DNA of 64,000 nucleotides from Strigamia acuminata (Eukaryota; Arthropoda; Chilopoda; Geophilomorpha; Linotaeniidae): NCBI GenBank assembly GCA_949358305.1, contig OX442318.1, positions 6,372,501-6,436,500 of the forward strand. Reading direction: 5' to 3'. The first letter of the stretch is position 1. Every line of letters begins with the position of its first letter. Positions 53,301 through 64,000 of this stretch are shown here, one piece after another. A model generated the notes under the pieces. It did not search any database. It was not told where the DNA came from and worked only from the letters and a program-made list of their open reading frames with translations. A program made the position numbers and the translations under genes.

Positions 53301-56300
53301 GGTCGTTTGGATGTGTTTTTTATCCAATGTAGACAAATCTGCGAATCCGTCCAAAAAAATATTTCGCCTGGCGTCGCTAATTCTCTGATTTGATCGGCGA
53401 GACGAACAGCAATCAGAGCTCCCATGAGTTCGAGACGTGGCAGAGTAAGCGGCTTAACAGGAGCCACACGACACTTTGATAAAATGAAATTAGTTTCAAT
53501 CAATTCACCATTAGAGTTCTGGACGTATGCCACGGCCCCGTATGCCTTTGGACTCGCATCGCAGAATATGTGCACTTCGCACTGGTCAAATTCGTCCAAT
53601 CCCAACCATCGTGGAATTCGAATTTTTCTCAGGCTGGGAATTTGGTCGATCCATTTCTTCCAATCAGTGCGCAACTCGATTTCTAATTCATCGTCCCATG
53701 GCAAATTTCTGAGCCACAGGGACTGGAAAAACATGCGCGCTGTCACGGTGAATGGTGTGGCAAATCCTAAGGGGTCGAAAATTTGAGCCGTTATTTTTAT
53801 TACCTCCCTTTTTGTCGTTTTTTTGCAAGGTGGACAAGTTTCATCGACCGTCAGTCCCAATTCGTCTGAGTTCGGGTTCCACTTGATTCCCAACACCTTT
53901 GTGTCTTCATCTAACGCCAGCAGAGTGTCGGAAGGGCATTCTTCGCGAAATTTGGCTCTAAGTTCCGATGAGTTGGTTTGCCACTTGGCGAGTTCCATGC
54001 CGGCTTCTGTAAAAATCAGGTTAGACTGGCGGAATGTTACCAGTGCTTGAGCGACGGTTTTGAGGGATGAGATGAAGTCGTCCACGTACAGGCACTTTAA
54101 CAACAGTTTTACAGTTTCTGGATATTTTTCTTCGTATTTGCGCAAGTGATGGCGAATGGTGGCGCTCAGCAAAAATGGGCTTGGTGTGGCGCCAAATAAA
54201 ACTCGAGTTTGCCGCAATATTTTCAACAATGCCCTTCCTACACCGTCCCAGCATTCATCAATCCAGAAAAATCTCGTTGCGTCACGGTCCTTTAAAGCGA
54301 TCTCGATCATGTGAAACGCCTTTTTGATGTCACCTATCATTGCCACTCTCCCAAGACGAAATCCTAGCAACATAAATACGAGTGAAGGTAGGAAGTTTAT
54401 ACCTTTTGACAGGCAATCGTTCAAGGAAAGGTAGCCTTTTCGGTGTGATGATGCATCAAATACGACTCGTAATTTTGTGGTGACGCGTTCCTCCTTGATC
54501 ACTGGGCTGTGAGGCATATAGTAGACTGGTCCTGTCGAAGTTTGGTTCGGAATTTCTTCAACAATTCCCATTTTCAACTGCTCGTCGATAACCTTCTTAT
54601 ATTCTAAGTAGAGGTTTGGTTGTTTTCGGAAGCGACGAATCAGCGACATGATGCGTTGTTCTGCTCCTCGATAATTGTCGTCGAGCTCGCTGGTGTCCAC
54701 GATCCACGGCAGTTCCACGGAATACTTTGAACCCGTCCATTTGATGGTTTTTTCGAACTTCTGCAGCGTTTCAGCGTCGTCGTTGTCTTCGACCGACTCG
54801 TGGCGCACTCCAATCGGTTCCAGTTCCCACATCCGGCGTAAAAGGTCATCTGTCGATGGAGTAAGCGTAATTTTGTTAATTCTTACCGGCGCAGTAATGA
54901 CTCTTGTCCCATTTGTGGTCTGTCCGTGTAGTGTCCAACCGAATTTGGTCTTTACTGCAATCAAATTCTCCTCCAAAAATTCCGTTTGGCCTGTCATTAC
55001 ACGCCAGTAATGGTCCACTCCAATTAATAGGTCCACTTCCTTCGAATGCAATGCGACTTGTTTACAGGCCACCTCGATTTTTCTTCGATGTAGTTCGGCT
55101 TTAAGTTGCGCATTTGGCTGCTCTCCGGGCGTGGACGTGACGTGGGCAGTTTCAATGGCCTCGATCGTGACAGCTGGTGACTTCGAATTGGCGGGGCTGA
55201 GAGTTAATTCGACTCTGTTGCGTATTTCTGACTTCGGCTCTTGTCCAAACACGGCCAAGTTGATGGTTTCTGTCCCTAAAATTTTTAAGTTCAGTTTTTT
55301 TACCAATTCGGACCGTATGAATGTGCGTTGAGCTCCTCCGTCGATATAACACACTCCCGACGTCGACAGTTTTGGTCCGGCCATTTTCACCATCTGGACC
55401 ATCAAAAATTCGGACTTGGGAGGACAGGTGGTGACTACTGAGTTCGAATGGGTGACTCCCTCGACGACCTCCGTAGATTTTGGCGTGTCGCACACGTGTG
55501 TGTGGTGCGCTCCCTCGCAGCTGTAGCATTTCATGCGAGTCCTGCACTCCTCAGTTTTGTGGGGTGCTTTTCCCAAGCATCGCAAGCAAATTCCCTTTTT
55601 TTGCAACTTTTTACGTCTCTCTTCCATCGAGAGTGGACATCGCTTTCGGTTGTGTTCTGTGGAATCACAAAATTGGCATTTTATTATTATTACCGAAAGT
55701 TGTGACGCTGATCCAGATCGAGGCTCCTTTTCTTTTCGTTTGAATTTTCCCTTATTGTTGTGGGCGTTATCCGTGAATGACGATTTGTTTGTTGCTGCAT
55801 CAGGTTTTGTTTGAGTTTTCATCATGTCGTATTTGGCGTGTTTAGCGATGTAACTGCTCAGCCAATCCATTAGCCTCGTTACCGACCTCTCTCCGTCGCA
55901 GTCTTTGTCGTACTCCATAATCACGTTGCGTGGTATGGCGGACGACAGCACGGGAAAAATGGTACGCTGAATTTCTGCCAATGGTACTTCGATGTTCGCC
56001 AAATTCTCGATGTTGATTTCTACGTGTCTGTGCAGCTTCTGGAGCCCCATCCTATCTCGATCGCTGTTGACTAAAGGTAGGTTAATTAAATTTGACAAAT
56101 ATTTGTTTTCAAGCACGATCTTGTCGCCATATTTTTTTTGTAGACGCGTAATCGCAATATTATAATTGCCAGCTGTGATCTCCAACGCTTTGATGTCATC
56201 TAACGCATCTCCCATCAAATGCGTCCTTAAATGTAACAGTTTATGTGTCGCATCCAGTTGCTCGTCGTCGCCAACCTGAATGGAAAATGTTTTCCAAAAC

Positions 56301-59300
56301 CCTCCCCACTCCTCAGGTTTGCGCCCGTCGAATTTGGGAATCTCCAGCGGTTTGCGTTTGATGAATGGCTGGCCGTTTGTCGGGGTCACACGTGGCGTCG
56401 CCGCCGACACTGCTGCGGTAATGGCCGCCGCTAGTGCGTCGATGTTCGTCGCCGGTGACGCGTCCGCGTCCGTTCGTAAATTCTGGGGTGGAACGGGCGG
56501 AAAATACGCTTGAATGTACCTTGTTAATTCCGCTCTTGCTGCTGCCAAACGGTCCTCCAACGCGTCGAGTGCCTGCACCGTGGTGTCGATTTCCTGGTCA
56601 GATTTGGCTTGATCCAAGGTGGCGTCGAACGTTGTTTGAGCTCGTTTGTGTTTCTGCTCGAGCTGCTGCATCCACAGTTCAATCGTGGCTTGCGGTATCG
56701 CTGCTCGTCCGGTCAGCGCGGTGGTTATCGTGGTTAAGAGCGTCTCGGTGACCAATATGGCCGCTCTGAACGCCCTGTTCTTCAACTCAAAAACTCTCAC
56801 CATTTTGTAGATTTTGATTAGATGGGAAATTGAAATACTTCCCGGGTTTCGGCACCAATGTTAAATTTGCATAAGTTTAAATCAATACAAATCTACCAAA
56901 CAAATTTCCAAAGTCCTGGATACAAGTGGATGAATAAAGTTGAGATGGTGGTGAAATTCAAAGATGGCGTTGGAGCAAAGTAAAAGCACAACCACACGTT
57001 TTAGAGGTAAAAAGTACACTGGTTTTTATTCTTATTTTAAACACAAAAGGAAAGGTAGAGGAATGTGGATGACGTGTTCAGAGCACCAATGAAAACGGTG
57101 CTTGCACGTTAGGAAAAACCCCACCAATTAAGGGATTAACGTGGGGGTAAAACATCAGTTGAATTTGAAACAGGTCACCACACTCGAAATAAAACATCAA
57201 CATAAATCTACAAAAAATGTAATATTTAAAAGTATAAATGTGAAATATATCAATATCAAACTCAATCAATTAATTAGAAATATCCAATCACCAATATAAA
57301 ATGAAACAACAAATCAAGTAAAATATGGAAATACAAATAGCAATGTAATGTAAATTGGAAATACAAATATGACACAATAATCGAACAATAATTCACTTTA
57401 CACGTAAAATCATCCGATTTTCACAACAAATGTTGTTTATTAAAAATGAAGATGAGTGTATGAATATATGAAAGCCTCCATTGCATGTTTGACTCTTCAA
57501 AACCACAATTAGCAATTTCTAGAAATGTCGTTAACGGGTTGTCGCCTTAACCTTACGATAATAGGCATGGTTAGTTACAACACATTAGGTGCATTCAATT
57601 GGGGGCGCATGCCTGCCGCGACATTATTTACTGCGACATCAATGTACCGTGACAAGCCATCTCGAAAAAATGGTTTTTCGTCTATAAACCAGTAAGGTTA
57701 AGTTTGCGGGAGGTCGAGGGCCTCCCCTTGTTAGCACTTCTTAGGAGAAAGAAAAATAAAAACCCAAAATACACGTAGTCGCGGTTTCCTGAGTCGTATA
57801 TTGATGTCGCGGTTGATAATGTCGCGCTAGATGACATGCTCCATTCAATTTGCTAAAGGAAAGACAAGTCTTTTCTTTTCTTCCTTTTTGACACGGGAAA
57901 TGACGTAAAACACGTCGTTTTCCAACTGCAATTAATTTTTCCAGGTGCGAACTGCGAACACGTTTTAACGCTGATTTTGCCACCTAGTGCTAAAAGAGGG
58001 CAATAATAGTGTACGGAGTTCCCATTGACAGTGTTTTATGTTATAAATATTAAATTACTGTAATAATTGAAAAAGTCTTTTTATTTACTGTATAAGAAAC
58101 ATATTTTTGTGGAATAAAAATTGGTCTCCTTAATTGATTTTCAGGAAATAAAAGAATTACAGTTATTTTGCTCTTTCGGTAATTCTAGCTTTGTCCGTGG
58201 GAAAATTAAGCGAACTTGCTGTTACAGAAATTAGATTATGACACAGGAAGATGAAGTGTATTTGCGTTGGTAGTAGCGATGTTTTTGTTACTGTAATTGG
58301 ATACAAAGTGCAAAGTTAGAACATCTATCTTGACCACCCACCAGCGTGTAAGAAGAACCAACTTATGTGGTTGTGAACCATTGTTTACGCACAGGAATAA
58401 TATAAATAAGAAATAAATGTCAGTCGGTGGTATGTCTCTCCTGCGGTAAGCTGTATGGGTAATGTGACAAATCTAAATGTCTTTATTTAATTTTAAAGCA
58501 CCGTCTCGTAAAAGCCAATTTCAATTTTGATTTTACTTAATTTGATTTGTTGTTGGTGCAGTAATCAAATGAAGGTAGTTTTTGATTCAATGGCCGGTCA
58601 AGCTGCGCCAGTAAATCGAGTGCATCATTGAATTACTAGGGCTGGGGGGAAGTTGGGGTCAGTTTGACGTGATATTGAGGAAAATTTTTAAAATTTATGT
58701 GCATTTTGGAGATTCTGTGAAGATTTTGGAGGAATTGTGGGGTTTATTAATGAGTTATGAGGTTTAATGATTTTGGGAGATTTATTGATGATTTATGAGA
58801 TTTAATGATTTCTGGAGTTTTAATGATTTCTGGAGATTTAATGATTTCTGGAGATTTAATGATTTCTGGAGATTTAATGATTTTGGGAGGTTTAATGATG
58901 ATTTATGAGATTTTGTGAGATTAAATGATGATTATGGGAGATTTAATGCTGAATTTGGGAAATTTTATGATGATTTTGGGAGATTTAATGATTTGAGATT
59001 TTGTGAGATTTAATGATGATTTTGGGAGATTTAATGATAAATTTGGGAGATTTTGTAGGATTTAAAGCTGATTTATGAGATTTTGTGGGTTTTAAAGATG
59101 TTGTATGAGATTTTGTGTGATTTAGAGATGATTTATGAGATTTTATGATGATTTATGAGATTTTATAATGATTTATGAGATTTTGTGACGATTTGCTAAG
59201 TTTTCAAAAAGTTTTCCAATTTGCATTTACTTTTCACTTTATTGAAGGTATGAATGAGAAGATTTCAACAAAATTGGAATAGGGCAGCTGGCAATGGGAA

Positions 59301-62300
59301 CGAAATAGAAAGGTGCAAAATTAATAGGGCAGCTGGCAATGGGGACCAAGTTGCAAAATAGTTTCTAAATACATTTATTGATTTTCCTGACAGTGGCAAT
59401 GAGTTTTAGGATTAAAAGCTTAGTCCGGTTTGAGTGATGAATTCAAATATTATATCGCCATAGGAATAAATCTGTTCGTTAATCTTCATGGGGCCAGCAC
59501 AGTTTTCCACAAAAGTAATATTCGCATTTTCACTTACCTGGATAAGTGAGTACGTGTAAACATGGTAACTGAAACTACTGCTCCAATTCAATTACCGTAT
59601 TTTACCGATTAAGAGCCGCCTTCGAATAGTAGCTGCGGCTGAGACACCAAGAATACTGTATTTTTGCAAAAGTACTGTATTGTTTCCGTATTTAACCTCA
59701 TAAACGATGAACTTACGCTTAATTCGTGACGTTCAGACTTGTTACATCAAACAAATGTAACAAACGAAAAACCGAAATTGTAATTGCTGACAAAATTGGC
59801 AGTTTTGAATAAGAGCTGCGGCTCTTAATCGATAAAATACGGTAATTACTACCTCTAACTTTAAATGCGTCTTTTTGGCTTCTCTGTATCTCATTCCTTT
59901 TGAACAAACTCAATCTTTGTTCTATTCTCATTCTCTAAGAATGTCTCTAGGCAGACCTACCTACACCTTGCATTCAATCCAGAACCCACTTCTCCATCAT
60001 TAAAATGCAGCTAAACTAATTGTTGTCATGATTATCCAAACACTGTTGAAGCAAAACCAAAATGGCTGCATTTCATTTAGATGTATCCTGTGTGCTTCGC
60101 CTTTGCAAATTATGGGTTTGATGTATACTTAGGTTTATTGTGGTAATTGGCACGAATGAAGTGTAATTTGGTGCATCATTAGCATTACAATATGGACTCA
60201 CAGAGGGAACTGAGTCGGCAACATGCATCTGATTGACACTTCCGGCCACAGTGGGTGTGACTGTGACATTTATTCAATGGAATAAAAAGAGGAAAAAATG
60301 TTATAAAAGTTTATTTGTTTTTCTTGTAGGTTACGCTCGTTGTGGAATGAACACTGGACTGTATTCGGTCTTTTCGATGGTGTCTGGAAACGAAGCCGCT
60401 TCGCCGTATTACTCTCGCTCCTTGGGACCTCGCTTGACTTTGTCGCAGTCTCCGTATCAGCATTTGTGCGAGGGACCGAAAGGTAATTTCGACGACCAGT
60501 CACTATGGTGACCACAGAATTGTCTGTATGTGCGAGCGGACAGGGATTTTTCAGTTTGATTTTTGCATTAAGATACTCGGCGCAGACTATAAGTATCGTG
60601 AGGCTCTAAGCCAGGGGTTCGCAAACTTTTTAGCATTACGACACACTTTTTAGAAAGGCAATCTATCACGATCTATTTTCTTTTCGGAACATTGCTATTG
60701 CGTAAAGGCTATTTCAGTGTAAGTATGGCACTCCTCCTATTGGCTAATGGGATATACAGCATTCCCATTGGCTGGAAACCACATAACAAAAGTATAACCT
60801 AGGTATAATGCTGGGGACATAAAGGGTGTCCCAAAAATAACGCAAGATTTGAATTAACCGCCATCTGTGCAGTAAATTGTTGGCAACCCTGAAACAACAA
60901 CGATTTGACAGCTGAAAGTTTAGGGTTTTATATGCAGAAATTGGATTATATTGATGTGGCCAATATGTCGTTTCAACAAGACGGTGCAAGAAAAAGGGGC
61001 CAATTCTGATCATCGAAACCGGTGATGTCTCATGCAGTAATTGAATTGTTTCCATGGTTGTATGGCAATATGGCATGTGGCACCGTCTTGTTGAAACCAC
61101 ATATTGGCCACATCAATATAATCCAATTTCGGCAGATAAAACCCTAAACTTTCAGCTGTCAAATCGTTGTTGTTTCAGGGTTGCCAACAATTTACTGCAC
61201 AAATGGCGGCTATTTCAAATCTTGCGTTATTTTTGGGACACCCTATACTAGGCGCCAAGTACTTTTTGGTCTGCGTTTTTGATCGCAGCCAATCAGGTGT
61301 GACCTGACGTCATTTTTTGATGACGTCAAAATCACTAAGCGAGGGGCAGGGCTCGTGGGCTTCGCACCTAACATTTGCCATGGGCCTTGCAGATGCTAAA
61401 ACCGCCATTGGATGCTTCGGTGTTGAAAAAGGTTTCCGGGCGAAGACCCGTATGTAAATGTCTTGTTGAACCATGCTTGTTTTGTTTTACCACTTTATAT
61501 ACAAAAAGTGGCTTTCTTAATCTCGCCGTAGATTGCAGGATAATGTGCTTTGCAATAAAAGGCTCCCAGCTAGAGCATAACACTATGAAAAGCTGCTAAA
61601 GTGCTTCCACTAATGGAGTTTCTCATTTTCCATTAAAGGAATTACGCTTTAATGATTAAGTTATGTTAAAATGTTAGTGAAAAATTAAAAATCTGCTCGG
61701 ATAGCTTTTCTGATGCCTTTTCTGATGTCTTTTCATATGCAATGTTGGCTTTTGTGGCCGAATTCAATGGCTGTCATTTGAATATAACTGGAATTAACCT
61801 ATTGGCACAAATGTTCTATTCAGTGCAGTACAAATTACTCGAATTTAATGCACAACACACCTACTGGAATTGTTTATTGGCAATGATGAATGGCCAGCAG
61901 GGATGAATAGATTGCAATTTCACTTGCAGGCCAAGTGAAATTTGACATGAGATGCCGTGATGAATTAAATACCGGTGTAAGAACCTTGTGCCTTGTCATG
62001 GTTGTTTGATGGATGGTGCTCTTTTGTCTAGTTGGGAGTGTCGTGCTGGTTCAGGTGTGAGGATAGAGGTAGATGATAGATTGCTGGATAGCCTGGCATA
62101 CATTTACATGTTTCTGTGTGATAATGGTGCGATAGAGCTGGGTGGAAAAAACTACGGAGTCATAAGATTTTCCATCTACAATCATTTTTCCAATGAAGAG
62201 AGAGGGAGAGACTTTGTGCCTAGTTCATGCTTAAACCTTCTGTTAGCATTGGAATAGTGGAATAAGTAAAACACATGTTTTCACTAAGGGCTAAACAGAA

Positions 62301-64000
62301 GAAGTGATTTATTAATTTGTCACCGGGTCATGTGATCAATACGCTTAAAGGAGAATGAATCATACATCATATAAAGGCTAATTGTGCGTAAGATTAATAA
62401 TCCTTATACATGTATACAGGGGTTGACAAACACCGGGCGCCTAATTTTTTTTAGCTTGTATATGCAATGAAAATACTATAGTTTTTGAGATATGGATGCG
62501 GACGGACGGACGGACAGACAGACAGAACCGTTTCATGAGACTTTCTAAACATCAGGTTTAGAAGTCTAAAAGGAGCTGGCTCCTGAATTGTTTTTAGTTT
62601 TGTCCACCTCTGTTTGTGCAACCTACAGTTTTCGCCCTTAAATCTGCACCGAGCGAAGCTAGACCTAGGACGATCAACTACAGAACTTCCCAGCCGCCAT
62701 TTTTTCTAAAATCTAAGTTGAGAAGTGCTTGGCGACAGGGGGCTCCGACCAATGAAATTACAGACACGATCCAGGAATGACTAATGCATACTAACCATAT
62801 CGCGACTAAATAAACGTCCAATTCCATGTTCGCTTGGGGAGGGGGGTGAAGGGGGGCACTGGCCCCCCTTGTTAATAATAAACCCAAGAACATGCGAAAA
62901 ACCAAGAAACAGCATTAGTCACTCCTGGCTGAGGAGCTCCCTGTCCCCAAGACCTACTTCTAAGTTGTCTCGCACAACTGTGAAGAAGAAGCCCTTTGTT
63001 GTCGCAACGTTAAAAGTATTTGCGAGCAAATGGCGGACAACCGACATTCCGCATTTACATTTTTGGCGGACATCGTTCAATTTTATTTAACGTTTTATTT
63101 CAAAATAATATCTAAAAATATAATAAATTAATTATCAGACATTATTTTTAACTGCAACATAAAATATAAATGCACCACTTTAGAATGTGAATCTCCCAAC
63201 CAATAGGAGTATTTCAAGTACTTTTCGGAATAGAGTTTTAGATGTCTAGATGGGAAGTCCTGTAAAGTTGTAGAGCATCATTTGTTTACTACAGTAACAA
63301 TTTAAAAGCAAATACGTTTACTGGAAAAGTATTTTCTAAAGTGTTGGTTAACGGGCTCAACAGTGACTGCGCGAGTCGTGTCGCTGTCATTTCCGGCTCC
63401 CCTTGGAAACCGCCTCAGAATCCATATTGACGTGTACATATTTCTTGTTTATAGGAAACGATTTATTATACTCTCCTGCACTCCAAATGCGATCAATGAT
63501 ACCACCGCCTCCACCAACCCCGCAACACGTCATGTCGCCTTCCTTGCCTCCTATGCAATGCAACAGCTTGGCCCAGATGGAATTCTTCACAAAGCGGCTC
63601 GAAACAAATTCATTCTGTCTTCCACCATCACTTCCCCAGGTCGAATACTGGCGCGCGGAGGAAATGCGAGCGGCCGAAGCATCCCGCACGATGGACGTGC
63701 TCGCGTCCAACCCCAACCCCGGCCCGCGCAGACGGGACCGCCAACATCAGCAGCAACATCATCACAAAGCGAAGGATGTTGCCAGTGATGCTGTCCCCAC
63801 GGCCACGGTCTCCAAGACGTCCTACTCGGTGAAACACAAGGAGAAACTCGCCGTCAAGAAAGACCTTTGGCCTGCTTGGCAAACCCCCGTCGTTACAAGC
63901 ATTGGCGCTGCCACTGCGACCACCACGACGCTCACTCAGACCAGTTCGGTGAGCTCGGTGTCCACCACCAGTTCGTCCAGGATCGCGACGCCCTACGACG
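46331..64000 (+). CDS. large nuclear-protein-like gene, possibly BAHCC1/TNRC18 (winged eye) family; 3' end outside
   Basis: Coding exons: 46331-46621 (ATG at 46384), 50605-50736, 60330-60482 and 63455 to beyond 64000; all internal junctions are phase 1 and in frame. The protein starts [20 protein letters not shown] and is rich in Ser, Pro and Ala. It continues with [53 protein letters not shown] and a His/Gln-rich, basic part with Ser/Thr runs. No catalytic domain is seen. The order DYG..R, FRxPxSS..xxxMW, GY..GLY and a following LLY block resembles the N-terminus of TNRC18/BAHCC1, chromatin readers with C-terminal BAH domains. I infer the family from these weak matches only. The introns are long (4.0, 9.6 and 3.0 kb) and packed with repeats. 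Confidence 0.6.
46340..46375 (+). other. upstream open reading frame, 11 codons plus stop
   Basis: ATG at 46340 opens [11 protein letters not shown] and stops at 46375, eight bases before the main ATG at 46384, in a different frame. It could reduce translation of the main frame if the exon is used as inferred. Confidence 0.5.
47057..47131 (+). pseudogene. tRNA-like relic or SINE head
   Basis: A D-arm like ACTCAATTGGTAGAGC, an anticodon-type stem TCCGA/TCGGG with a 7-nt loop CCGGCAA, and a GGTTCAAA T-loop are present in the right order. The block GAGCATC-GAC resembles tRNA-Lys. The acceptor and T stems do not pair, and position 33 is C, so a working tRNA is unlikely. Confidence 0.6.
47305..47358. 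repeat. (ATT)18 microsatellite
   Basis: Eighteen perfect ATT units, directly followed by a truncated MITE family B copy. Confidence 0.95.
47359..47466. mobile_element. MITE family B, partial copy
   Basis: Matches the right half of 24606-24859 (CGTACGTTCATCGTTCGTGA, then CTTAATCGGTAAAATAGGGT). The left half is missing at the microsatellite. Confidence 0.75.
48064..48196 (+). pseudogene. 5S rRNA-like sequence (pseudogene or 5S-derived SINE)
   Basis: GTTAAGCAGCATTGGGTTTG continuing to GTACTTGGATGGGTTACC and CTGGGAATCC then GGTGCTGTTCC follows the 3' two-thirds of metazoan 5S rRNA, including the internal C-box region. The 5' part (GGGCCTGGCATAC, then a GAACACCTG block) aligns more weakly. An insertion of about 12 bases splits the last stem. 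It lies in an intron, so it is most likely a retroposed copy. Confidence 0.72.
48616..48799. mobile_element. Tigger/pogo-like MITE, complete copy
   Basis: Ends are CAGTCGAAACTCTTTATAAC and GTTATAAAGAGTTTCGACTG, perfect inverted repeats of at least 20 bp. The interior has GGCTGGTTTGGTTGGCTGG. The copy at 22738-22888 shares the left 150 bp. Confidence 0.85.
49483..50132. mobile_element. inverted-repeat element family C, long copy
   Basis: The left end CTACAGTTTGCGCCCGATAT, with CTTGATGCTAAATTCAAACTG following, is inverted at the right end (CAGTTTGAATTTAGCATCAAG...GCGAACTGTAG). No transposase is seen. A similar end lies near 60558-60592 and a short copy at 24258-24470. Confidence 0.75.
50961..51527 (-). 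repeat. 3' LTR of the BEL/Pao element
   Basis: In element orientation it starts TGTGAAAATCGG and ends AAATTTAACA. The last four codons and the stop of the polyprotein lie inside it. Confidence 0.96.
51512..56803 (-). CDS. BEL/Pao Gag-Pol polyprotein
   Basis: Uninterrupted frame of 1763 residues. N-terminal coiled Gag part (about residues 1-160), then a Pao-type Gag core ([16 protein letters not shown]). Three Cys/His knuckles follow ([43 protein letters not shown]). The aspartic-protease site reads [11 protein letters not shown], where DSG or DTG is usual. Reverse transcriptase has VVFDASSH and the YVDD box. RNase H has [15 protein letters not shown]. Integrase has an HHCC-like start and the catalytic core with [15 protein letters not shown] and a later Glu region ([10 protein letters not shown]). 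The order Gag-PR-RT-RH-IN is as in this family. No stops or shifts are seen, so it may be active. Confidence 0.95.
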   Translation of the reverse strand: MVRVFELKNRAFRAAILVTETLLTTITTALTGRAAIPQATIELWMQQLEQKHKRAQTTFDATLDQAKSDQEIDTTVQALDALEDRLAAARAELTRYIQAYFPPVPPQNLRTDADASPATNIDALAAAITAAVSAATPRVTPTNGQPFIKRKPLEIPKFDGRKPEEWGGFWKTFSIQVGDDEQLDATHKLLHLRTHLMGDALDDIKALEITAGNYNIAITRLQKKYGDKIVLENKYLSNLINLPLVNSDRDRMGLQKLHRHVEINIENLANIEVPLAEIQRTIFPVLSSAIPRNVIMEYDKDCDGERSVTRLMDWLSSYIAKHAKYDMMKTQTKPDAATNKSSFTDNAHNNKGKFKRKEKEPRSGSASQLSVIIIKCQFCDSTEHNRKRCPLSMEERRKKLQKKGICLRCLGKAPHKTEECRTRMKCYSCEGAHHTHVCDTPKSTEVVEGVTHSNSVVTTCPPKSEFLMVQMVKMAGPKLSTSGVCYIDGGAQRTFIRSELVKKLNLKILGTETINLAVFGQEPKSEIRNRVELTLSPANSKSPAVTIEAIETAHVTSTPGEQPNAQLKAELHRRKIEVACKQVALHSKEVDLLIGVDHYWRVMTGQTEFLEENLIAVKTKFGWTLHGQTTNGTRVITAPVRINKITLTPSTDDLLRRMWELEPIGVRHESVEDNDDAETLQKFEKTIKWTGSKYSVELPWIVDTSELDDNYRGAEQRIMSLIRRFRKQPNLYLEYKKVIDEQLKMGIVEEIPNQTSTGPVYYMPHSPVIKEERVTTKLRVVFDASSHRKGYLSLNDCLSKGINFLPSLVFMLLGFRLGRVAMIGDIKKAFHMIEIALKDRDATRFFWIDECWDGVGRALLKILRQTRVLFGATPSPFLLSATIRHHLRKYEEKYPETVKLLLKCLYVDDFISSLKTVAQALVTFRQSNLIFTEAGMELAKWQTNSSELRAKFREECPSDTLLALDEDTKVLGIKWNPNSDELGLTVDETCPPCKKTTKREVIKITAQIFDPLGFATPFTVTARMFFQSLWLRNLPWDDELEIELRTDWKKWIDQIPSLRKIRIPRWLGLDEFDQCEVHIFCDASPKAYGAVAYVQNSNGELIETNFILSKCRVAPVKPLTLPRLELMGALIAVRLADQIRELATPGEIFFWTDSQICLHWIKNTSKRPPTFVHNRVLEIREKSKVDEWKHVPGVENPADRLTRGMDAEAMIVERLWWEGPDWLRGSRQNWPNLPTESVEEQDEMTETHVEAVQTTITNVFPFARFGSLSKAIRTLAWIFRFADNAGRRQEDASHRGRGPLTAAELQRARLNLIRVAQAEIYGCEMDRLKDGKQVQRDSKLRDLNPRLNEMGLIELQNRLHESRDVPTATQPLILPPKHELTNLILRHSHLQVLHCGLTATLSKFREVYWTPSARRTLKSMLDRCTICKKINGRLMREVPGALPADRTTRCQPFAVTGVDFAGPVIVKGRKTKSYIAVFTCATIRAVHLELVPSLATTDFLGAFERFISRRGLPKIMYSDNGTTFHRAHLELASLLNYTKDETFQNYLAQKGIEWRFIVENGPWWGGFWERMVQTVKRCLRKAIGSAHLNFYQLGTFLAQTEAVINRRPITYVYDNPEEIEPLTPAHFLTGVMLTHLPDSGATEDHEPTQKEFIRQWRYQQRVLLSFWTRWSREYLTDLKIQTGKSNTQELRLNDLVIVEEPFKPRLKWKMGRVVEVRRGRDDKVRSCELVLANGEKLRRPIQRLVRLEVESNNSLPAGSVKIG
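56859..57425 (-). repeat. 5' LTR of the BEL/Pao element
   Basis: Same length and, as far as I can read, same sequence as the other LTR. It is followed on the minus strand by the primer-binding site. Confidence 0.96.
58740..59200. repeat. minisatellite, GAGATTTAATGATTT(C/T)TGG type
   Basis: About twenty degenerate units of 17-28 bp built on TTTATGA / GAGATTT(A/T)(A/G)TGATG. Confidence 0.8.
59593..59844. mobile_element. MITE family B, copy 2 (inverted relative to copy 1)
   Basis: Starts TACCGTATTTTACCGATTAA and ends TTAATCGATAAAATACGGTA. Internal sequence is the complement of 24606-24859 with scattered changes. Confidence 0.83.
60483..63454 (+). other. intron 4 of the last gene
   Basis: Besides the foldback element it holds a family C end at 60558-60592, a GGAC/ACAG tetranucleotide run at about 62497-62524, runs of G and C near 62835-62870 and a dispersed repeat near 63195 also found at 36865. 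No gene is seen. Confidence 0.6.
60824..61244. mobile_element. foldback element with 164-bp inverted arms
   Basis: Arms 60824-60987 and 61080-61244 are near-perfect inverted copies, starting GGGTGTCCCAAAAATAACGC. Each arm includes a broken transposase segment coding FQQDGA, and the spacer is about 92 bp. The right arm matches 9439-9682. Confidence 0.82.

Larger units (their letters stand above)
50961..57425 (-). mobile_element. complete BEL/Pao LTR retrotransposon
   Basis: Two 567-bp direct repeats (50961-51527 and 56859-57425) begin TG and end CA and look identical by eye. The 5-bp target duplication ACAAA lies at 50956-50960 and 57426-57430. Read on the minus strand, TGGTGCCGAAACCCGGGA directly after the 5' LTR (about 56840-56857) is the tRNA primer site. 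One long frame fills the interior. The element sits in an intron, antisense to the host gene. Confidence 0.97.
57431..60329 (+). other. right part of intron 3 of the last gene
   Basis: Contains TAGGTGCATTCAATT near 57587 (an end motif also seen elsewhere), a GATTTAATGATTTCTGGA minisatellite at about 58740-59200, a duplicated GGGCAGCTGGCAATGGG block (59282 and 59327) and MITE family B copy 2. No gene is seen. Confidence 0.6.

Overview
The window is nuclear DNA of a metazoan. Its genes are split by many short GT-AG introns (about 58-100 bp) and a few multi-kilobase ones. Coding exons are relatively GC-rich in AT-rich surroundings, and short runs of TTAGG-type repeat occur (27634-27658, 35905-35930). 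This combination fits an arthropod or another ecdysozoan better than a vertebrate, but the species cannot be named from the sequence.

Layout. 1-4375 (+): most of a BRCA2 gene, with five BRC repeats and the full helical/OB1/tower/OB2/OB3 DNA-binding region; the 5' end lies outside. 4376-7233: no conserved gene, but two possible small spliced transcripts that converge on a cluster of perfect hairpins. 7234-9261 (-): intronless perforin-2/MPEG1. 9320-9682: mariner-type transposase relic. 10742-11747 (-): TSSK-family kinase whose catalytic residues are replaced. 12632-13045 (+): short BTB protein. 13140-14280: a GGGCCC-rich satellite of about 121-bp units. 14318-15661 (-): DCAF4-type WD-repeat protein. 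16954-25588 (-): LATS/Warts kinase in seven coding exons (1205 codons, frame consistent across all junctions). 27087-28047 (+): NDUFAF4. 29103-33629 (+): ADAM10-like protease lacking a recognisable disintegrin domain. 33630-41100: gene-poor, repeat-rich. About 41177-64000 (+): the start of a large gene with long introns, tentatively of the BAHCC1/TNRC18 (winged eye) family, running off the right edge. Its introns hold an intact BEL/Pao retrotransposon, a 5S-rRNA-like relic, a tRNA-like relic and many MITEs.

The genes do not form one pathway: DNA repair (BRCA2), innate immunity (MPEG1), Hippo signalling (LATS), ubiquitin ligase adaptor (DCAF4), complex I assembly (NDUFAF4) and ectodomain shedding (ADAM10-like) sit side by side as usual in animal genomes. 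Most of the unexplained structure is transposon derived: at least ten short inverted-repeat families, several present more than once. The observations most worth a second look are the disintegrin-less ADAM10, the TSSK-like pseudokinase, the uniform FxxG in the BRC repeats, the 5S-like sequence, a three-copy GC-rich module in the first intron of the last gene, and the BEL/Pao insertion with apparently identical LTRs. I found no convincing new multi-gene system.
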